From Alloalcanivorax dieselolei B5 (lineage in GTDB: Bacteria; Pseudomonadota; Gammaproteobacteria; Pseudomonadales; Alcanivoracaceae), in NCBI RefSeq assembly GCF_000300005.1, contig NC_018691.1:1736001-1800000 (forward strand): a stretch of 64,000 bases of DNA. Direction: 5' to 3'. Numbering within the stretch: the first letter of the stretch is position 1; each line of letters begins with the position of its first letter. This document shows positions 25,931 to 34,593 of the stretch, one piece after another. A program made the translations under genes and the position numbers. The notes under the pieces were generated by a model. That model searched no databases. It saw only the letters and a program-made list of their open reading frames with translations, and was not told the DNA's origin.

Positions 25931-28900
25931 CCGCGGGTCTCCTCGGACGGCTCGTTACGGTCACCTTTGCCGTTCAACGGCACGCCGGACAGTTTACGAA
26001 CCACCACGTAGAACAAAGGAATGAAGAAAATGGCCAGGGCGGTGGCGGTGAACATGCCGCCAAACACGCTGGTACCGATGGCGTTACGGGCGCCGGAGCC
26101 GGCACCGCTGCTTAGCATCAGCGGTGTCACCCCGAGCATGAACGCCATGGAGGTCATCAGGATCGGACGCAGCCGCATTCGCGTGGCTTCCAGCGTGGCT
26201 TTCCACAGCGAGTGCCCCTCATCCTCTAGGTCCTTGGCGAACTCGGCGATCAGAATCGCGTTCTTCGCCGCCAGCCCGATGGTGGTGAGCAGCCCGACCT
26301 GGAAGAAGACGTCATTTTCCAGCCCCCGGCCCAGCGAGAACAGGACCGCGCCGATCACGCCCAGCGGCACTACCAGCATCACCGCGAACGGAATCGACCA
26401 GCTCTCATACAGGGCGGCCAGGCACAGGAACACCACGATCAGCGACAGGGCGTACAATGCCGGCGCCTGGTTGCCGGACTGGCGTTCCTGGTAGGACAGG
26501 CCGGTCCATTCGTAACCGAAGCCCTCCGGCAGATCCGCCGCCAGACCTTCCAAAGTGATCATGGCGTCACCGGTACTGAAACCGGGGCTGGCGTTGCCCT
26601 GGATGTTCACCGAGGAGACGCCATTATAACGCTGCAGTTGTTGCGGACCGTACTGCCAGTCGCCGGTGGCGAAGCTGGAGAAGGGCACCATCTGGTTATT
26701 GCTGTTGCGCACGTACCAGGTGCCGATGTCCTCCGGCAGCATGCGGTCTTCCGCGTCGCCCTGGACGTAGACCCGTTTGATCCGGCCGCGATCGAGGAAG
26801 TCGTTGACATAGGTGGAACCCCAGGCCACCGACATGGTGTTGTTGATGTCGGCGATGGAGACGCCCATGGACTGTGCCTTCAAGTGATCCACGTCGACTT
26901 TGTACTGCGGCGCGTCGGGCAGCCCGTTGTAACGCACTTGCACCATCGACGGATCCTGGTTGGCCTGACCAAGCAGCTGGCCCATGGCCTGGTTGAGCGC
27001 GTCATGGCCCAGGCCACCACGGTCCTGGAGCTGGAAGTTGAAACCGCTGGCCACCCCGAGAGCGGGGATCGACGGCGGGTTCAAGGCAAAAATGATCGCC
27101 TCGCGAACACTGCCGAAGTAACCCATGGCGCGGCCGATGATCTGGTCGATGCCGTCGGTACTGAGATCACGATCCGACCAGTCCCGCAGACGGACGAAAG
27201 CGATCCCTGAGTTCTGGCCACGACCGGCGAAGCTGAAGCCGGCCACGGTGAAGATGGATTGCACCGCGTCCTTTTCTTCCTCCAGGAAGTAGTACTCCAT
27301 TTTCTTCAGTACTTCGATGGTCTGCTCCTGGGTGGAACCCACCGGCAGCTGTACCTGCGCCAGCATGATGCCCTGGTCCTCTTCCGGCAGGAAGGCGGTG
27401 GGCAGGCGGGTGAAGGTGAACGCCAGCACCGCTACCACGGCTACATAGATCAGCAGGTAGCGGCCACGGCGGCCGAGGATTTTTTCCACCCTGTTGTGAT
27501 AGCCATGGCTGGCACGATCGAAGTTGCGGTTGAACCAGCCGAAGAAGCCTTTCTTGTCCTCATGGGAGGCGTCCTGCTGCTTGAGCATGCTGGCGCACAA
27601 TGCTGGCGTCAGGATCAGGGCCACCAGTACCGACAACACCATGGCCGAAACGATGGTGATGGAGAACTGACGATAGATGGCGCCGGTGGAGCCGGGGAAG
27701 AACGCCATGGGTATGAACACCGCGGACAGCACCAGGGCGATACCGACCAGCGCGCCGGTGATCTGGCCCATGGATTTGCGCGTGGCTTCACGGGGGGGCA
27801 AACCCTCTTCCGCCATTACCCGTTCCACGTTTTCCACCACCACGATGGCGTCGTCCACCAAAAGCCCGATGGCCAGTACCATGCCGAACATGGTCAGGGT
27901 GTTGATCGAGAAGCCGAAGGCGAACAGCACCGCGAAGGTCCCCAGCAGCACCACCGGCACGGCGATGGTGGGGATCAGAGTGGCGCGGAAATTCTGCAGG
28001 AACAGGTACATCACCAGGAACACCAGCAGAATCCCTTCAAACAGGGTCTTCACCACTTCCATGATGGAGATTTCCACGAACGGCGTGGTGTCGTAGGGAA
28101 AATCCATTTGCATGTCTTCGGGGAAGAACTGGCTCAGATCGTTGAGCGTGGACTTGACCCGTTCGGCGGTATCCAGGGCGTTGGCGCCGGTGGCCAGATT
28201 GATCCCCAGGCCGGTGGCGGAGGTGCCGTTGTAACGCCCGGTGATATCGTAGCTTTCCTTGCCGAACTCGATGTTGGCGACGTCCTTGAGGCGCAGCTGG
28301 GAGCCGTCATCGTTGACGCGCAGCAGAATTTGCCCGAATTCCTCGGGGGTTTGCAGCAAGGTCTGCACGATGATGGAAGCGCTCAACTGCTGGCCTTCCA
28401 CCGCCGGGTTGCCGCCGATCTGGCCCCCGGTGATCTGGTTGTTCTGTACCGTGATCGCCTGGGTGACATCCGCCGCGGTCAGACCGAACTCGGTCATTTT
28501 CTGGGAGTCGAGCCAGACGCGCATGGCGTATTGGGTACCGAACAACTGGGTGGTACCGACGCCCTGCACCCGGCTGATCGGATCCTGGATGTTGGCCGCC
28601 ACGTAGTCGGCGAGGGCGGCGTTATCCAGTTCTCCGGATTTGGAGTTGAACGCCACCACCATCAGGAAGGTGTCGGAGGACTTGCTCACCTGCACCCCCT
28701 GCTGCTGCACCACCTGGGGCAGGCGCGGGGTGGCCAGCTGCAGTTTGTTCTGCACCTGGACCTGGGCGATATCCGGATCGGTGCCGGCGGCGAAGGTCAG
28801 GCTGATCTGCGCGTTACCGGAGGAATCACTGGTGGAGGACATATACAGCAGGTTATCGATACCGTTCATCTGCTGTTCGATAACCTGGGTCACCGAATCT

Positions 28901-29073
28901 TCCACGGCTTTCGCCGAGGCCCCGGGGTAGCTGGCCTCGATGGTGACTTCCGGCGGTGCCACGGTGGGGTACTGCTCCACCGGCAAAGTATTGATCGCCA
29001 GGGCGCCCGCCATCATCAGAACGATGGCGATCACCCAGGCGAAAATGGGTCGATCAATAAAGAAATTGGCCAT
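25927..29073 (-). CDS. RND multidrug efflux pump inner membrane transporter (AcrB/MexB family)
   Basis: A 1048-residue HAE1-type RND transporter. It starts [17 protein letters not shown], has the TM4 proton-relay Asp pair in [16 protein letters not shown], the KSMGQIT segment, and the second-half helices LGVIGAVL and [17 protein letters not shown] with the relay Lys. Twelve membrane helices and two large periplasmic domains fit the family length. It would export hydrophobic drugs, solvents or bile-like detergents by proton antiport. It starts 12 bp after the adaptor gene with GGGGAG before the ATG. Confidence 0.95.
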   Translation of the reverse strand: MANFFIDRPIFAWVIAIVLMMAGALAINTLPVEQYPTVAPPEVTIEASYPGASAKAVEDSVTQVIEQQMNGIDNLLYMSSTSDSSGNAQISLTFAAGTDPDIAQVQVQNKLQLATPRLPQVVQQQGVQVSKSSDTFLMVVAFNSKSGELDNAALADYVAANIQDPISRVQGVGTTQLFGTQYAMRVWLDSQKMTEFGLTAADVTQAITVQNNQITGGQIGGNPAVEGQQLSASIIVQTLLQTPEEFGQILLRVNDDGSQLRLKDVANIEFGKESYDITGRYNGTSATGLGINLATGANALDTAERVKSTLNDLSQFFPEDMQMDFPYDTTPFVEISIMEVVKTLFEGILLVFLVMYLFLQNFRATLIPTIAVPVVLLGTFAVLFAFGFSINTLTMFGMVLAIGLLVDDAIVVVENVERVMAEEGLPPREATRKSMGQITGALVGIALVLSAVFIPMAFFPGSTGAIYRQFSITIVSAMVLSVLVALILTPALCASMLKQQDASHEDKKGFFGWFNRNFDRASHGYHNRVEKILGRRGRYLLIYVAVVAVLAFTFTRLPTAFLPEEDQGIMLAQVQLPVGSTQEQTIEVLKKMEYYFLEEEKDAVQSIFTVAGFSFAGRGQNSGIAFVRLRDWSDRDLSTDGIDQIIGRAMGYFGSVREAIIFALNPPSIPALGVASGFNFQLQDRGGLGHDALNQAMGQLLGQANQDPSMVQVRYNGLPDAPQYKVDVDHLKAQSMGVSIADINNTMSVAWGSTYVNDFLDRGRIKRVYVQGDAEDRMLPEDIGTWYVRNSNNQMVPFSSFATGDWQYGPQQLQRYNGVSSVNIQGNASPGFSTGDAMITLEGLAADLPEGFGYEWTGLSYQERQSGNQAPALYALSLIVVFLCLAALYESWSIPFAVMLVVPLGVIGAVLFSLGRGLENDVFFQVGLLTTIGLAAKNAILIAEFAKDLEDEGHSLWKATLEATRMRLRPILMTSMAFMLGVTPLMLSSGAGSGARNAIGTSVFGGMFTATALAIFFIPLFYVVVRKLSGVPLNGKGDRNEPSEETRG

Positions 29074-29085
29074 GTTGCTCCCCGA

Positions 29086-30285
29086 TTACTCGGCGTTGGC
29101 GTTGTTCGGGCCGTTGTCCTGGGCCTGGGTTTGCTGCGCTTGCTGCTTTTGCGCCTCGACGTCCACACCTTCCACCGGCATGCCGGGGCCGATCTTTTGC
29201 AGGCCGTCGACGATCAGTTTGTCGCCGGCGGCGAGGCCAGCGCCGATCAACCAGCGGTTGCCCACCGTGCGCACGGTTTCCACCTGACGTTTTTCCACCG
29301 TGTTGTTGTCGCCGATGACCATGGCACTGGCGGTGCCTTGCGGATCACGGGTGACCGCTTTCTGTGGCACCAGGATGGCGTTGTCGCGTTGTCCCTGGGG
29401 CAGCTTGGCGCGCACGAACAGACCGGGCAGCAGGTCGCCGTCGGGATTGGGGAACAGGGCGCGCAGGGTGATCGAGCCGGTGCTTTCATCCACCGCGTAC
29501 TCGGAGAATTGCAGGGTCCCGCTCTGGTCGTACTCGGTGCCGTCTTCCAACACCAGAGTGACGCGCGCCTTGTCTTCGCCGACCTGTTCCAACTGCCCGC
29601 TTTCCATGGCCACGCGCAGTTGACGCAACGCACGGGCGGACTGGGTGAGGTCCACATAGATCGGATCCAATTGACGAATGGTGGCCAGCGCCTCGCTCTG
29701 GTTGGCGGTGACCAGAGCACCGGCGGTGACGGTGGAACGGCCGATACGCCCGGAAATCGGCGCCTTGACACTGGCGTAGTCCAGGTTCAGGCGAGCGGTA
29801 TCCACCGCGGCCTGGGCGGCGGCGATCTGCGCTTTGTTGGTGCCCAGACTGGCGCGGGCATTGTCGTACTCCTGACGGCTTACCGCGTTCGCTTCCACCA
29901 GAGTCTTATAGCGGTCGGCCAGCAGCTGGTTGGACTCCAGTGTGGAACGGGCGCTGGCCAGATCCGCCTGGGCGCTGGCCAGTGCCGCCTTGAACTGGCG
30001 ATCGTCGATACGATAAAGCACCTGCCCGGCCTCAACTTCGGCGCCTTCATCGAACAGACGTTCCTTGATAATGCCGCTCACTTGAGGACGAATCTCCGCC
30101 ACCTCGTAGGGGCTGGTGCGGCCGGGCAGTTCGTTGACGACGGTATAGGGTTCCGGTTTAACCGTGATGAAACCCACCTGCGCCGCACCGCCGGCACCTT
30201 GCTGCTGAGGCGCGTCGTTTCCGCAGGCGGTCAGGGCGAGGGCAAAAAAGAAAAGGACAGAAACATGGACCGATCGTGCGCGCAT
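29086..30285 (-). CDS. RND efflux periplasmic adaptor lipoprotein (AcrA/MexA family)
   Basis: A 399-residue membrane fusion protein. The lipobox is ALTACGND (Cys at about 21), followed by the biotinyl-lipoyl-like halves (RTSPYEVAEIRPQVSGIIKERLFDEG and VKAPISGRIGRS), a helical hairpin between them and the beta-barrel domain. The C-terminal tail is rich in Gln, Ala and Asn. It is the first gene of the operon, transcribed leftward from the region carrying the AcrR-like palindrome. CGAGG precedes the start. Confidence 0.93.
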   Translation of the reverse strand: MRARSVHVSVLFFFALALTACGNDAPQQQGAGGAAQVGFITVKPEPYTVVNELPGRTSPYEVAEIRPQVSGIIKERLFDEGAEVEAGQVLYRIDDRQFKAALASAQADLASARSTLESNQLLADRYKTLVEANAVSRQEYDNARASLGTNKAQIAAAQAAVDTARLNLDYASVKAPISGRIGRSTVTAGALVTANQSEALATIRQLDPIYVDLTQSARALRQLRVAMESGQLEQVGEDKARVTLVLEDGTEYDQSGTLQFSEYAVDESTGSITLRALFPNPDGDLLPGLFVRAKLPQGQRDNAILVPQKAVTRDPQGTASAMVIGDNNTVEKRQVETVRTVGNRWLIGAGLAAGDKLIVDGLQKIGPGMPVEGVDVEAQKQQAQQTQAQDNGPNNANAE

Positions 30286-30382
30286 AGAAACCTCGGTTTC
30301 CTATGAAAATCAATGAATTTTGGTTGCTTCCGTTACGGCGAGAAAGCGCGGATACCCGATAATTACACAAAAGCGAAAAGAG

Positions 30383-30410
30383 TATACATACATTCGTAGA
30401 TGTATGTATA
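30383..30410. promoter_or_regulatory. AcrR-like operator palindrome
   Basis: TATACATACAT (30383-30393) and ATGTATGTATA (30400-30410) are perfect inverted arms around TCGTAG. The core TACATACATT...ATGTATGTA matches the operator read by Escherichia coli AcrR. It lies in the 159-bp gap between the efflux operon and its divergent TetR gene, so it can repress both. Confidence 0.8.
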
Positions 30411-30444
30411 GTTCCGCCATCAGCGTGATCACAGGAGTCCGGCC

Positions 30445-31092
30445 ATGAGGCGCACCAAGGCGGAAGCTCAGGAGACCCGTGAGCAGATACTCGACGCGGC
30501 GGAGCGCGTCTTTCATGAAAAAGGCGTATCGAGGACCTCCTTGAATGACATCGCCGGCGCGGCGGGGTTCACTCGTGGTGCCATTTATTGGCATTTCAAA
30601 AACAAACATGATGTTTTTGCCGCCATGTTGGAGCGAAAGCGTTTGCCGCTGGAGGCTTTGGCGCAGCGGGCGGAGCACCCTGAAGAGAAGGATCCGCTGG
30701 GGCGGTTGCGGGAATTCCTGATCTACGTGCTCTGTGAAACCGTCCGTGATCCGAGCCGTCGGCGGGTATTGGAGATCATATTCCAAAAATGTGAATTTAC
30801 TGTGGAAACCGATCCTCTGATGGCCCGCCAGAAGGAATCCTTTCTGGAAGCCTCCAAATCCATGCGAATCATCCTTGGCCGCGCCATCGAGCGCGGGCAA
30901 CTGCCTGAAAGTCTGAACATCGAGCGTGCCGTGACCTTGCTGCATGTGCAAGTGTGTGGCCTTCTTTATGTCTGGTTGCTGGTCCCGGAGACCTTTGATC
31001 TCGAACAGGAAGCGGCCCATCATGTGGACTGCTATCTCAACACGCTGGCGTCGTGCCCCTCCATTTCCGGGCGCCCGGATTCTCCTTCCTGA
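30445..31092 (+). CDS. TetR family repressor of the RND pump (AcrR/TtgR-like)
   Basis: A 215-residue TetR-type repressor. The N-terminal helix-turn-helix spans about 10-57 (ILDAAERVFHEKGVSRTSL, GFTRGAIYWHFKNKHDVF), almost identical in pattern to AcrR and TtgR; the C-terminal ligand domain follows (about 70-205). It is divergent from the efflux operon and 34 bp downstream of the AcrR-like palindrome, so local autoregulated repression relieved by hydrophobic effectors is likely. Start at 30445 follows an AGGAG at 30432-30436. Confidence 0.9.
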   Translation: MRRTKAEAQETREQILDAAERVFHEKGVSRTSLNDIAGAAGFTRGAIYWHFKNKHDVFAAMLERKRLPLEALAQRAEHPEEKDPLGRLREFLIYVLCETVRDPSRRRVLEIIFQKCEFTVETDPLMARQKESFLEASKSMRIILGRAIERGQLPESLNIERAVTLLHVQVCGLLYVWLLVPETFDLEQEAAHHVDCYLNTLASCPSISGRPDSPS

Positions 31093-31104
31093 TTTTGATT
31101 TCTG

Positions 31105-31158
31105 ATTTCGGAACGTGATTTTGAAATAATTGACGCCACCCAAGGGTCATGTCACATT
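31105..31158 (+). promoter_or_regulatory. Candidate promoter with ATTCCGAAAT-like box (copy 2)
   Basis: TTGACG at 31130-31135, a 17-bp spacer and CACATT at 31153-31158 preceded by TGT. TTTTGAAATAAT lies directly upstream of the -35 at the position of the box in other copies, and a clean inverted TTCCGAAAT occurs at 31105-31113. It would drive the SDR at 31343 with a leader of about 180 nt. Confidence 0.5.
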
Positions 31159-31342
31159 CTTTGCCCCCGCACGGACAGTGCCGTATGCCCTCCGGGCTGG
31201 CGGCGATCGCCTTGGTCCGCCCGGGCATCAACCGATAAATCAATGCCATGTCGGCAACGCAATACGCGCCCGGAACCAGGCTCGTTCGTTGGTTGCCGGT
31301 GCCGCCGTCGTGACCGGAAGAAACCGGAACAGGAGAATAACG

Positions 31343-32107
31343 ATGAGTAAGCTGTTTGATCTCACGGGAAAAGTCGCTCTGATCACCGGATCCACCCGGG
31401 GTATCGGTAAAGCCATCGCCGAGGAAATGGCCCGTGCTGGCGCCAAGGTGGTCATCTCCAGCCGCAAGCCGGAGCCTTGCCATGAAGTGTGCGAGGCGAT
31501 CAAGGCGGAAGGTCACGAGGCCATCGCCGTGCCCTGTAACGTGGGCAGCAAGGATGATTTGATGAACCTGGTAGATGAAACCCTGGCGGCCTTTGGCAAG
31601 ATCGATATTCTGGTCTGTAACGCCGCCACCAACCCGGTTTACGGCCCCACCGCGGAAGTCAGCGACGAGGCCTGGGACAAGATTCTCGACACCAACGTCA
31701 AGGGCACGTTCTGGCTGTGCAACCGGGTACTGCCGATCATGGCCGAGAACGGCGGTGGTAACGTGGTGATCATTTCCAGCATCGCCGGACTGCGCGGCAA
31801 CAGCGTGATTGGCACCTACGGCGTCTCCAAGGCGGCGGAAGCGGCGCTTGCCCGCAACCTGGCGGTGGAGTGGGGGCCGAAGAATATTCGTGTCAACGCC
31901 ATTGCTCCGGGGCTGGTGCGCACCGATTTCGCCAAGGCTCTGGTGGAAGACCCGGTTCGCCGTCAGCGCGCCGAGGAACGCACACCGGTGCGCCGTATCG
32001 GCGATCCGGTGGATATCGCCGGGGTGGCGTTGTTCCTGTCCAGCGCCGGCAGCGCTTACGTGACCGGTCAGACCATCGTGGCGGACGGCGGCGAAACCAT
32101 TTGTTGA
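31343..32107 (+). CDS. SDR family oxidoreductase
   Basis: Classical SDR of 254 residues with TGSTRGIG near 15-22, CNAA at 92-95 and catalytic Ser145/146, Tyr159 and Lys163. Strand two ends ISSRK, as in the SDR at 700, suggesting NADP(H). The start at 31343 follows AGGAGA; the frame is open far upstream to 31130 but that stretch covers the promoter. It is followed by an APH-like kinase gene, mirroring the kinase-SDR pair at the left end of the window. Its promoter candidate bears the shared box. Confidence 0.9.
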   Translation: MSKLFDLTGKVALITGSTRGIGKAIAEEMARAGAKVVISSRKPEPCHEVCEAIKAEGHEAIAVPCNVGSKDDLMNLVDETLAAFGKIDILVCNAATNPVYGPTAEVSDEAWDKILDTNVKGTFWLCNRVLPIMAENGGGNVVIISSIAGLRGNSVIGTYGVSKAAEAALARNLAVEWGPKNIRVNAIAPGLVRTDFAKALVEDPVRRQRAEERTPVRRIGDPVDIAGVALFLSSAGSAYVTGQTIVADGGETIC

Positions 32108-32178
32108 TGGCGCTCCCACAGCGGCTTCGTATCGCCTATTGTAGGAGCGGCTCGTGGACCAGTGTTGTCCCATGATTC

Positions 32179-32288
32179 GCTGGCACGCTTACACGCAACA
32201 CGCTAGCACGCTAAACCCAAGGCCGGTTTGTGAGCCCTTGGAGGCAAGGATCGCGCTCGTGAGCGTGCCGGCGTGTTGCGTGTAAGCG
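32179..32288. repeat. Inverted ACACGCA-type repeat element
   Basis: CGCTTACACGCAACACGC at 32186-32203 is repeated as its exact reverse complement at 32271-32288 across 67 bp. The left side begins TCGCTGGCACGC and continues with CTAGCACGCT. Similar elements lie at 47198-47344 and 52192-52324. A partial TGTAGGAGC repeat (32140-32156) sits beside it. The element fills most of the 203-bp gap between the SDR and kinase genes. Confidence 0.8.
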
Positions 32289-32310
32289 CCGATTTAATTT
32301 GAGGTTCCTT

Positions 32311-33369
32311 ATGGAAGGTCAACCGGAACTGGTGCCGGTCCTTGAGGCCCATCGTTTCGATGAAAACCGCCTGTCCCGATATCTGGATCAGGCCGGGCTG
32401 CTGGCCGGAGCGTTGCGGGTGCAACAGTTCCAGGGCGGACAATCCAACCCCACTTACTTGCTGGAAAGTGGCGAGCGCCGCTATGTACTGCGCAAGAAGC
32501 CGCCGGGCAAGGTGTTGCCCTCGGCGCATCAGGTGGACCGCGAATATCGGGTGATGAAGGCATTGGGCGAGCACAGCGACGTGCCGGTGCCGGCCATGCG
32601 TGCGCTCTGCGAGGACGATGACGTTATCGGCACCAGTTTTTACGTCATGGATTTCGTGCCCGGCCGGGTGTTTTCCGAGCCACTGCTGGAAAGTCTGCCC
32701 ACCGATCAACAGCGCCGCGCCGTCTATGAGGCCATGGTGGATACCCTGGCCAAACTGCACAGCGTTGACTACAAGGCCGCCGGCTTGGAGGATTTTGGAC
32801 GTCCTCAAGGGTATGTGGCGCGCCAGGTGAAACGCTGGCGGGCTCAGTACCAGGCCTCCAAGACCGATGACCTGCCGGCCATGGACAACCTGATCGACTG
32901 GCTCGAGGAGCACATTCCCGAGGACGACAGTGCCGCCATTGCTCACGGTGACTTCCGAATGGGCAATCTGCTGCTGGCACCGGACCAGCCCGGGGTGGTG
33001 GCGGTGCTGGACTGGGAACTGGCCACCATTGGCCATCCGCTGGCGGATCTGGCTTACTTCTGTCTGCCGTATCATCTCCCCCACGGTATTCAGGGGGTGC
33101 GCGGCCTGGACGGTCTGGATCTGAGCGGACGCGGCATTCCCGATGAGCATGCATTGCTGGAGCGTTACTGTCGCGGTTGTGGCCGCGATGGCATCAGCGA
33201 CTGGCCGGTATTTCTGGCCTTCGCGCTGTTCCGCACCGCGGCGATCCTGCAGGGGGTCTACGCCCGGGCCCTGCAGGGCAACGCCAGCAACCGTGATGCG
33301 TTGGAAGTCGGCAAACGGGCCGGACTGATGGCCGAGCGCGGCTGGCAAATCGCCCGTACTCACCAATAA
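32311..33369 (+). CDS. Phosphotransferase family protein (APH/ACAD10-like kinase)
   Basis: A 352-residue kinase-fold protein. The N-lobe has GGQSNPTYLL (about 42-51) and the Lys-containing VLRKKPPGK; the catalytic loop AHGDFRMGN gives Asp214 and Asn219, and DWE gives Asp234. It is homologous over its length to the truncated protein at the left end. Mammalian ACAD10/11 and bacterial LvaA relatives phosphorylate 4-hydroxyacyl-CoA to allow its conversion to 3-hydroxyacyl-CoA; a similar role is inferred. Start at 32311 is preceded by TTGAGG; an upstream TTG at 32299 is less likely. Confidence 0.88.
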   Translation: MEGQPELVPVLEAHRFDENRLSRYLDQAGLLAGALRVQQFQGGQSNPTYLLESGERRYVLRKKPPGKVLPSAHQVDREYRVMKALGEHSDVPVPAMRALCEDDDVIGTSFYVMDFVPGRVFSEPLLESLPTDQQRRAVYEAMVDTLAKLHSVDYKAAGLEDFGRPQGYVARQVKRWRAQYQASKTDDLPAMDNLIDWLEEHIPEDDSAAIAHGDFRMGNLLLAPDQPGVVAVLDWELATIGHPLADLAYFCLPYHLPHGIQGVRGLDGLDLSGRGIPDEHALLERYCRGCGRDGISDWPVFLAFALFRTAAILQGVYARALQGNASNRDALEVGKRAGLMAERGWQIARTHQ

Positions 33370-33472
33370 ACAGCTAATGACAGCCCCTCGGGCGTCATCA
33401 TCGCTTCATTCCGACCGTGCAGCATAGGCGGCGCGGTCGGTAGACAAGAATTCGGACAATACAGGAGCCACC

Positions 33473-34243
33473 ATGAAGCCCTTCCAACGTATCCTTCTTA
33501 CCAACGACGATGGCATCGACGCCCCCGGTCTGAAAGTGGCCGAGGTGATCGCCGCGGAACTGGCCGAGGAGGTCTGGGTGGTGGCGCCGGAGCATGATCA
33601 AAGCGGGGTGGGGCAAAGTATTTCGCTGCACAGCCCGTTGCGGGTATATCACCACGGCGAGCGCCGCTACGCCGTTTCCGGTACGCCGGCGGATTGCGTC
33701 CTTTTCGCCATGACGGAGTGGCTGGAGGAAACACCGCCGGATCTGGTGCTGTCCGGGGTTAACTGTGGCGCCAATCTGAGTGACTCGGTGATGTACTCCG
33801 GTACCGTTGGCGCGGTGCTGGCGGCGGCCCATCTGGGGTTGCCTGGCGTGGCGCTGAGCCAGGCGTTTCTGGATCGGGATGCCATCAATTACGCACCAGT
33901 GAGCGAGCTGGCGGCGGGACTGATCCGGCAATTATGGGAGCGTCACACCGAGCATTGCTGCTGGAACCTCAACTTCCCCGATCTGCCGCTGGCGCGGATC
34001 AAGGGTAACCGCATCACCCGCCAGGTGCCCGGCAGCATCCGCCGCGCCCGGTTGGTGGCCGGACGTGACGGTCGCAATCTGTCCTACCATTGGCTGACCT
34101 TCGAGCGCGATCCGGATTCCATCGATCACCCGCAGTCCGACGTGGTGGCTCTGCGTGATGGCCGTGTGTCGGTGATGCCGCTGAGACCTTCCCGTTGTGA
34201 TGACGATCTGGCCGACGCCTTGTGGCAGAAAGGCGAGTGGTAA
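33473..34243 (+). CDS. surE: 5'/3'-nucleotidase SurE
   Basis: A 256-residue SurE protein. The metal-binding ILLTNDDGIDAPGL at the N-terminus (Asp12-Asp13), the Ser in the DQSGVGQSIS loop and Asn in LSGVNCGANL are diagnostic, as is SGTPADCV. It is a cytoplasmic metal-dependent phosphatase acting on nucleoside monophosphates and other phosphates. In most gammaproteobacteria surE sits with pcm, nlpD and rpoS; here it stands inside a catabolic region after a kinase-like gene. Start follows AGGAGCC. Confidence 0.93.
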   Translation: MKPFQRILLTNDDGIDAPGLKVAEVIAAELAEEVWVVAPEHDQSGVGQSISLHSPLRVYHHGERRYAVSGTPADCVLFAMTEWLEETPPDLVLSGVNCGANLSDSVMYSGTVGAVLAAAHLGLPGVALSQAFLDRDAINYAPVSELAAGLIRQLWERHTEHCCWNLNFPDLPLARIKGNRITRQVPGSIRRARLVAGRDGRNLSYHWLTFERDPDSIDHPQSDVVALRDGRVSVMPLRPSRCDDDLADALWQKGEW

Positions 34244-34593
34244 AAAAGGGGCGTGGTGAGTGACCCGGCGGGATTGGCACGCCCATCAGATCATTCACCG
34301 CCGAAAATATGAAACCATATTCCGAAATAGTATTGACGCCCCGCGGGGCGCGTGTCAGATTCTCCGGCTATTCCATTTGGCGGGCCGCGGAGTTCGAAAG
34401 GGTCTCGGTCGCCGAAGGTTAACGACGTTTTCCGAAGCATTTCCGCCCAGGCGGAAGTGGCGGTTTCGTCGTATCACCTGTTGCCTATGCAGCACCATAT
34501 GCAGCAACAACAAGCGGGTACCAGCCTCCACAACGCGGGCCCCAAGAAAAAAGTGGCCTTTGTCGCCACAGTCGAATCGTAGGGAGAGTTAGC
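34244..34593. other. Intergenic region upstream of acyl-CoA synthetase
   Basis: A 350-bp gap with a promoter candidate at 34311-34361 and a leader of about 230 nt. A GTG-initiated frame at 34352-34582 (76 codons, Gln- and Ser-rich) has no recognisable domain and starts at the -10 region; I do not call it as a gene. GGGAGAG precedes the acyl-CoA synthetase start. Confidence 0.55.
34311..34361 (+). promoter_or_regulatory. Candidate promoter with ATTCCGAAAT box (copy 3)
   Basis: ATATTCCGAAATA at 34318-34330 precedes TTGACG at 34333-34338; a 17-bp spacer leads to CAGATT at 34356-34361, preceded by TGT. The 13-bp box is identical to the one at 41387. It would drive the acyl-CoA synthetase. Confidence 0.6.

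Noticed and set aside
27259-30306. Very long plus-strand open frame (over 1000 codons) opposite the RND pump genes
   Set aside because: It is the antisense shadow of high-GC coding DNA: His/Gln-rich with no domain, while the minus strand encodes clear AcrA and AcrB homologues.
33405-33450. Possible ATTCCGAAAT-type box upstream of surE (ATTCCGA and ATTCGGA fragments)
   Set aside because: Only 7 bp match and no adjacent TTGAC -35 element.
34352-34582. 76-codon GTG-started frame ahead of the acyl-CoA synthetase
   Set aside because: It begins at the -10 region of the promoter candidate and has no recognisable fold; kept as leader sequence.
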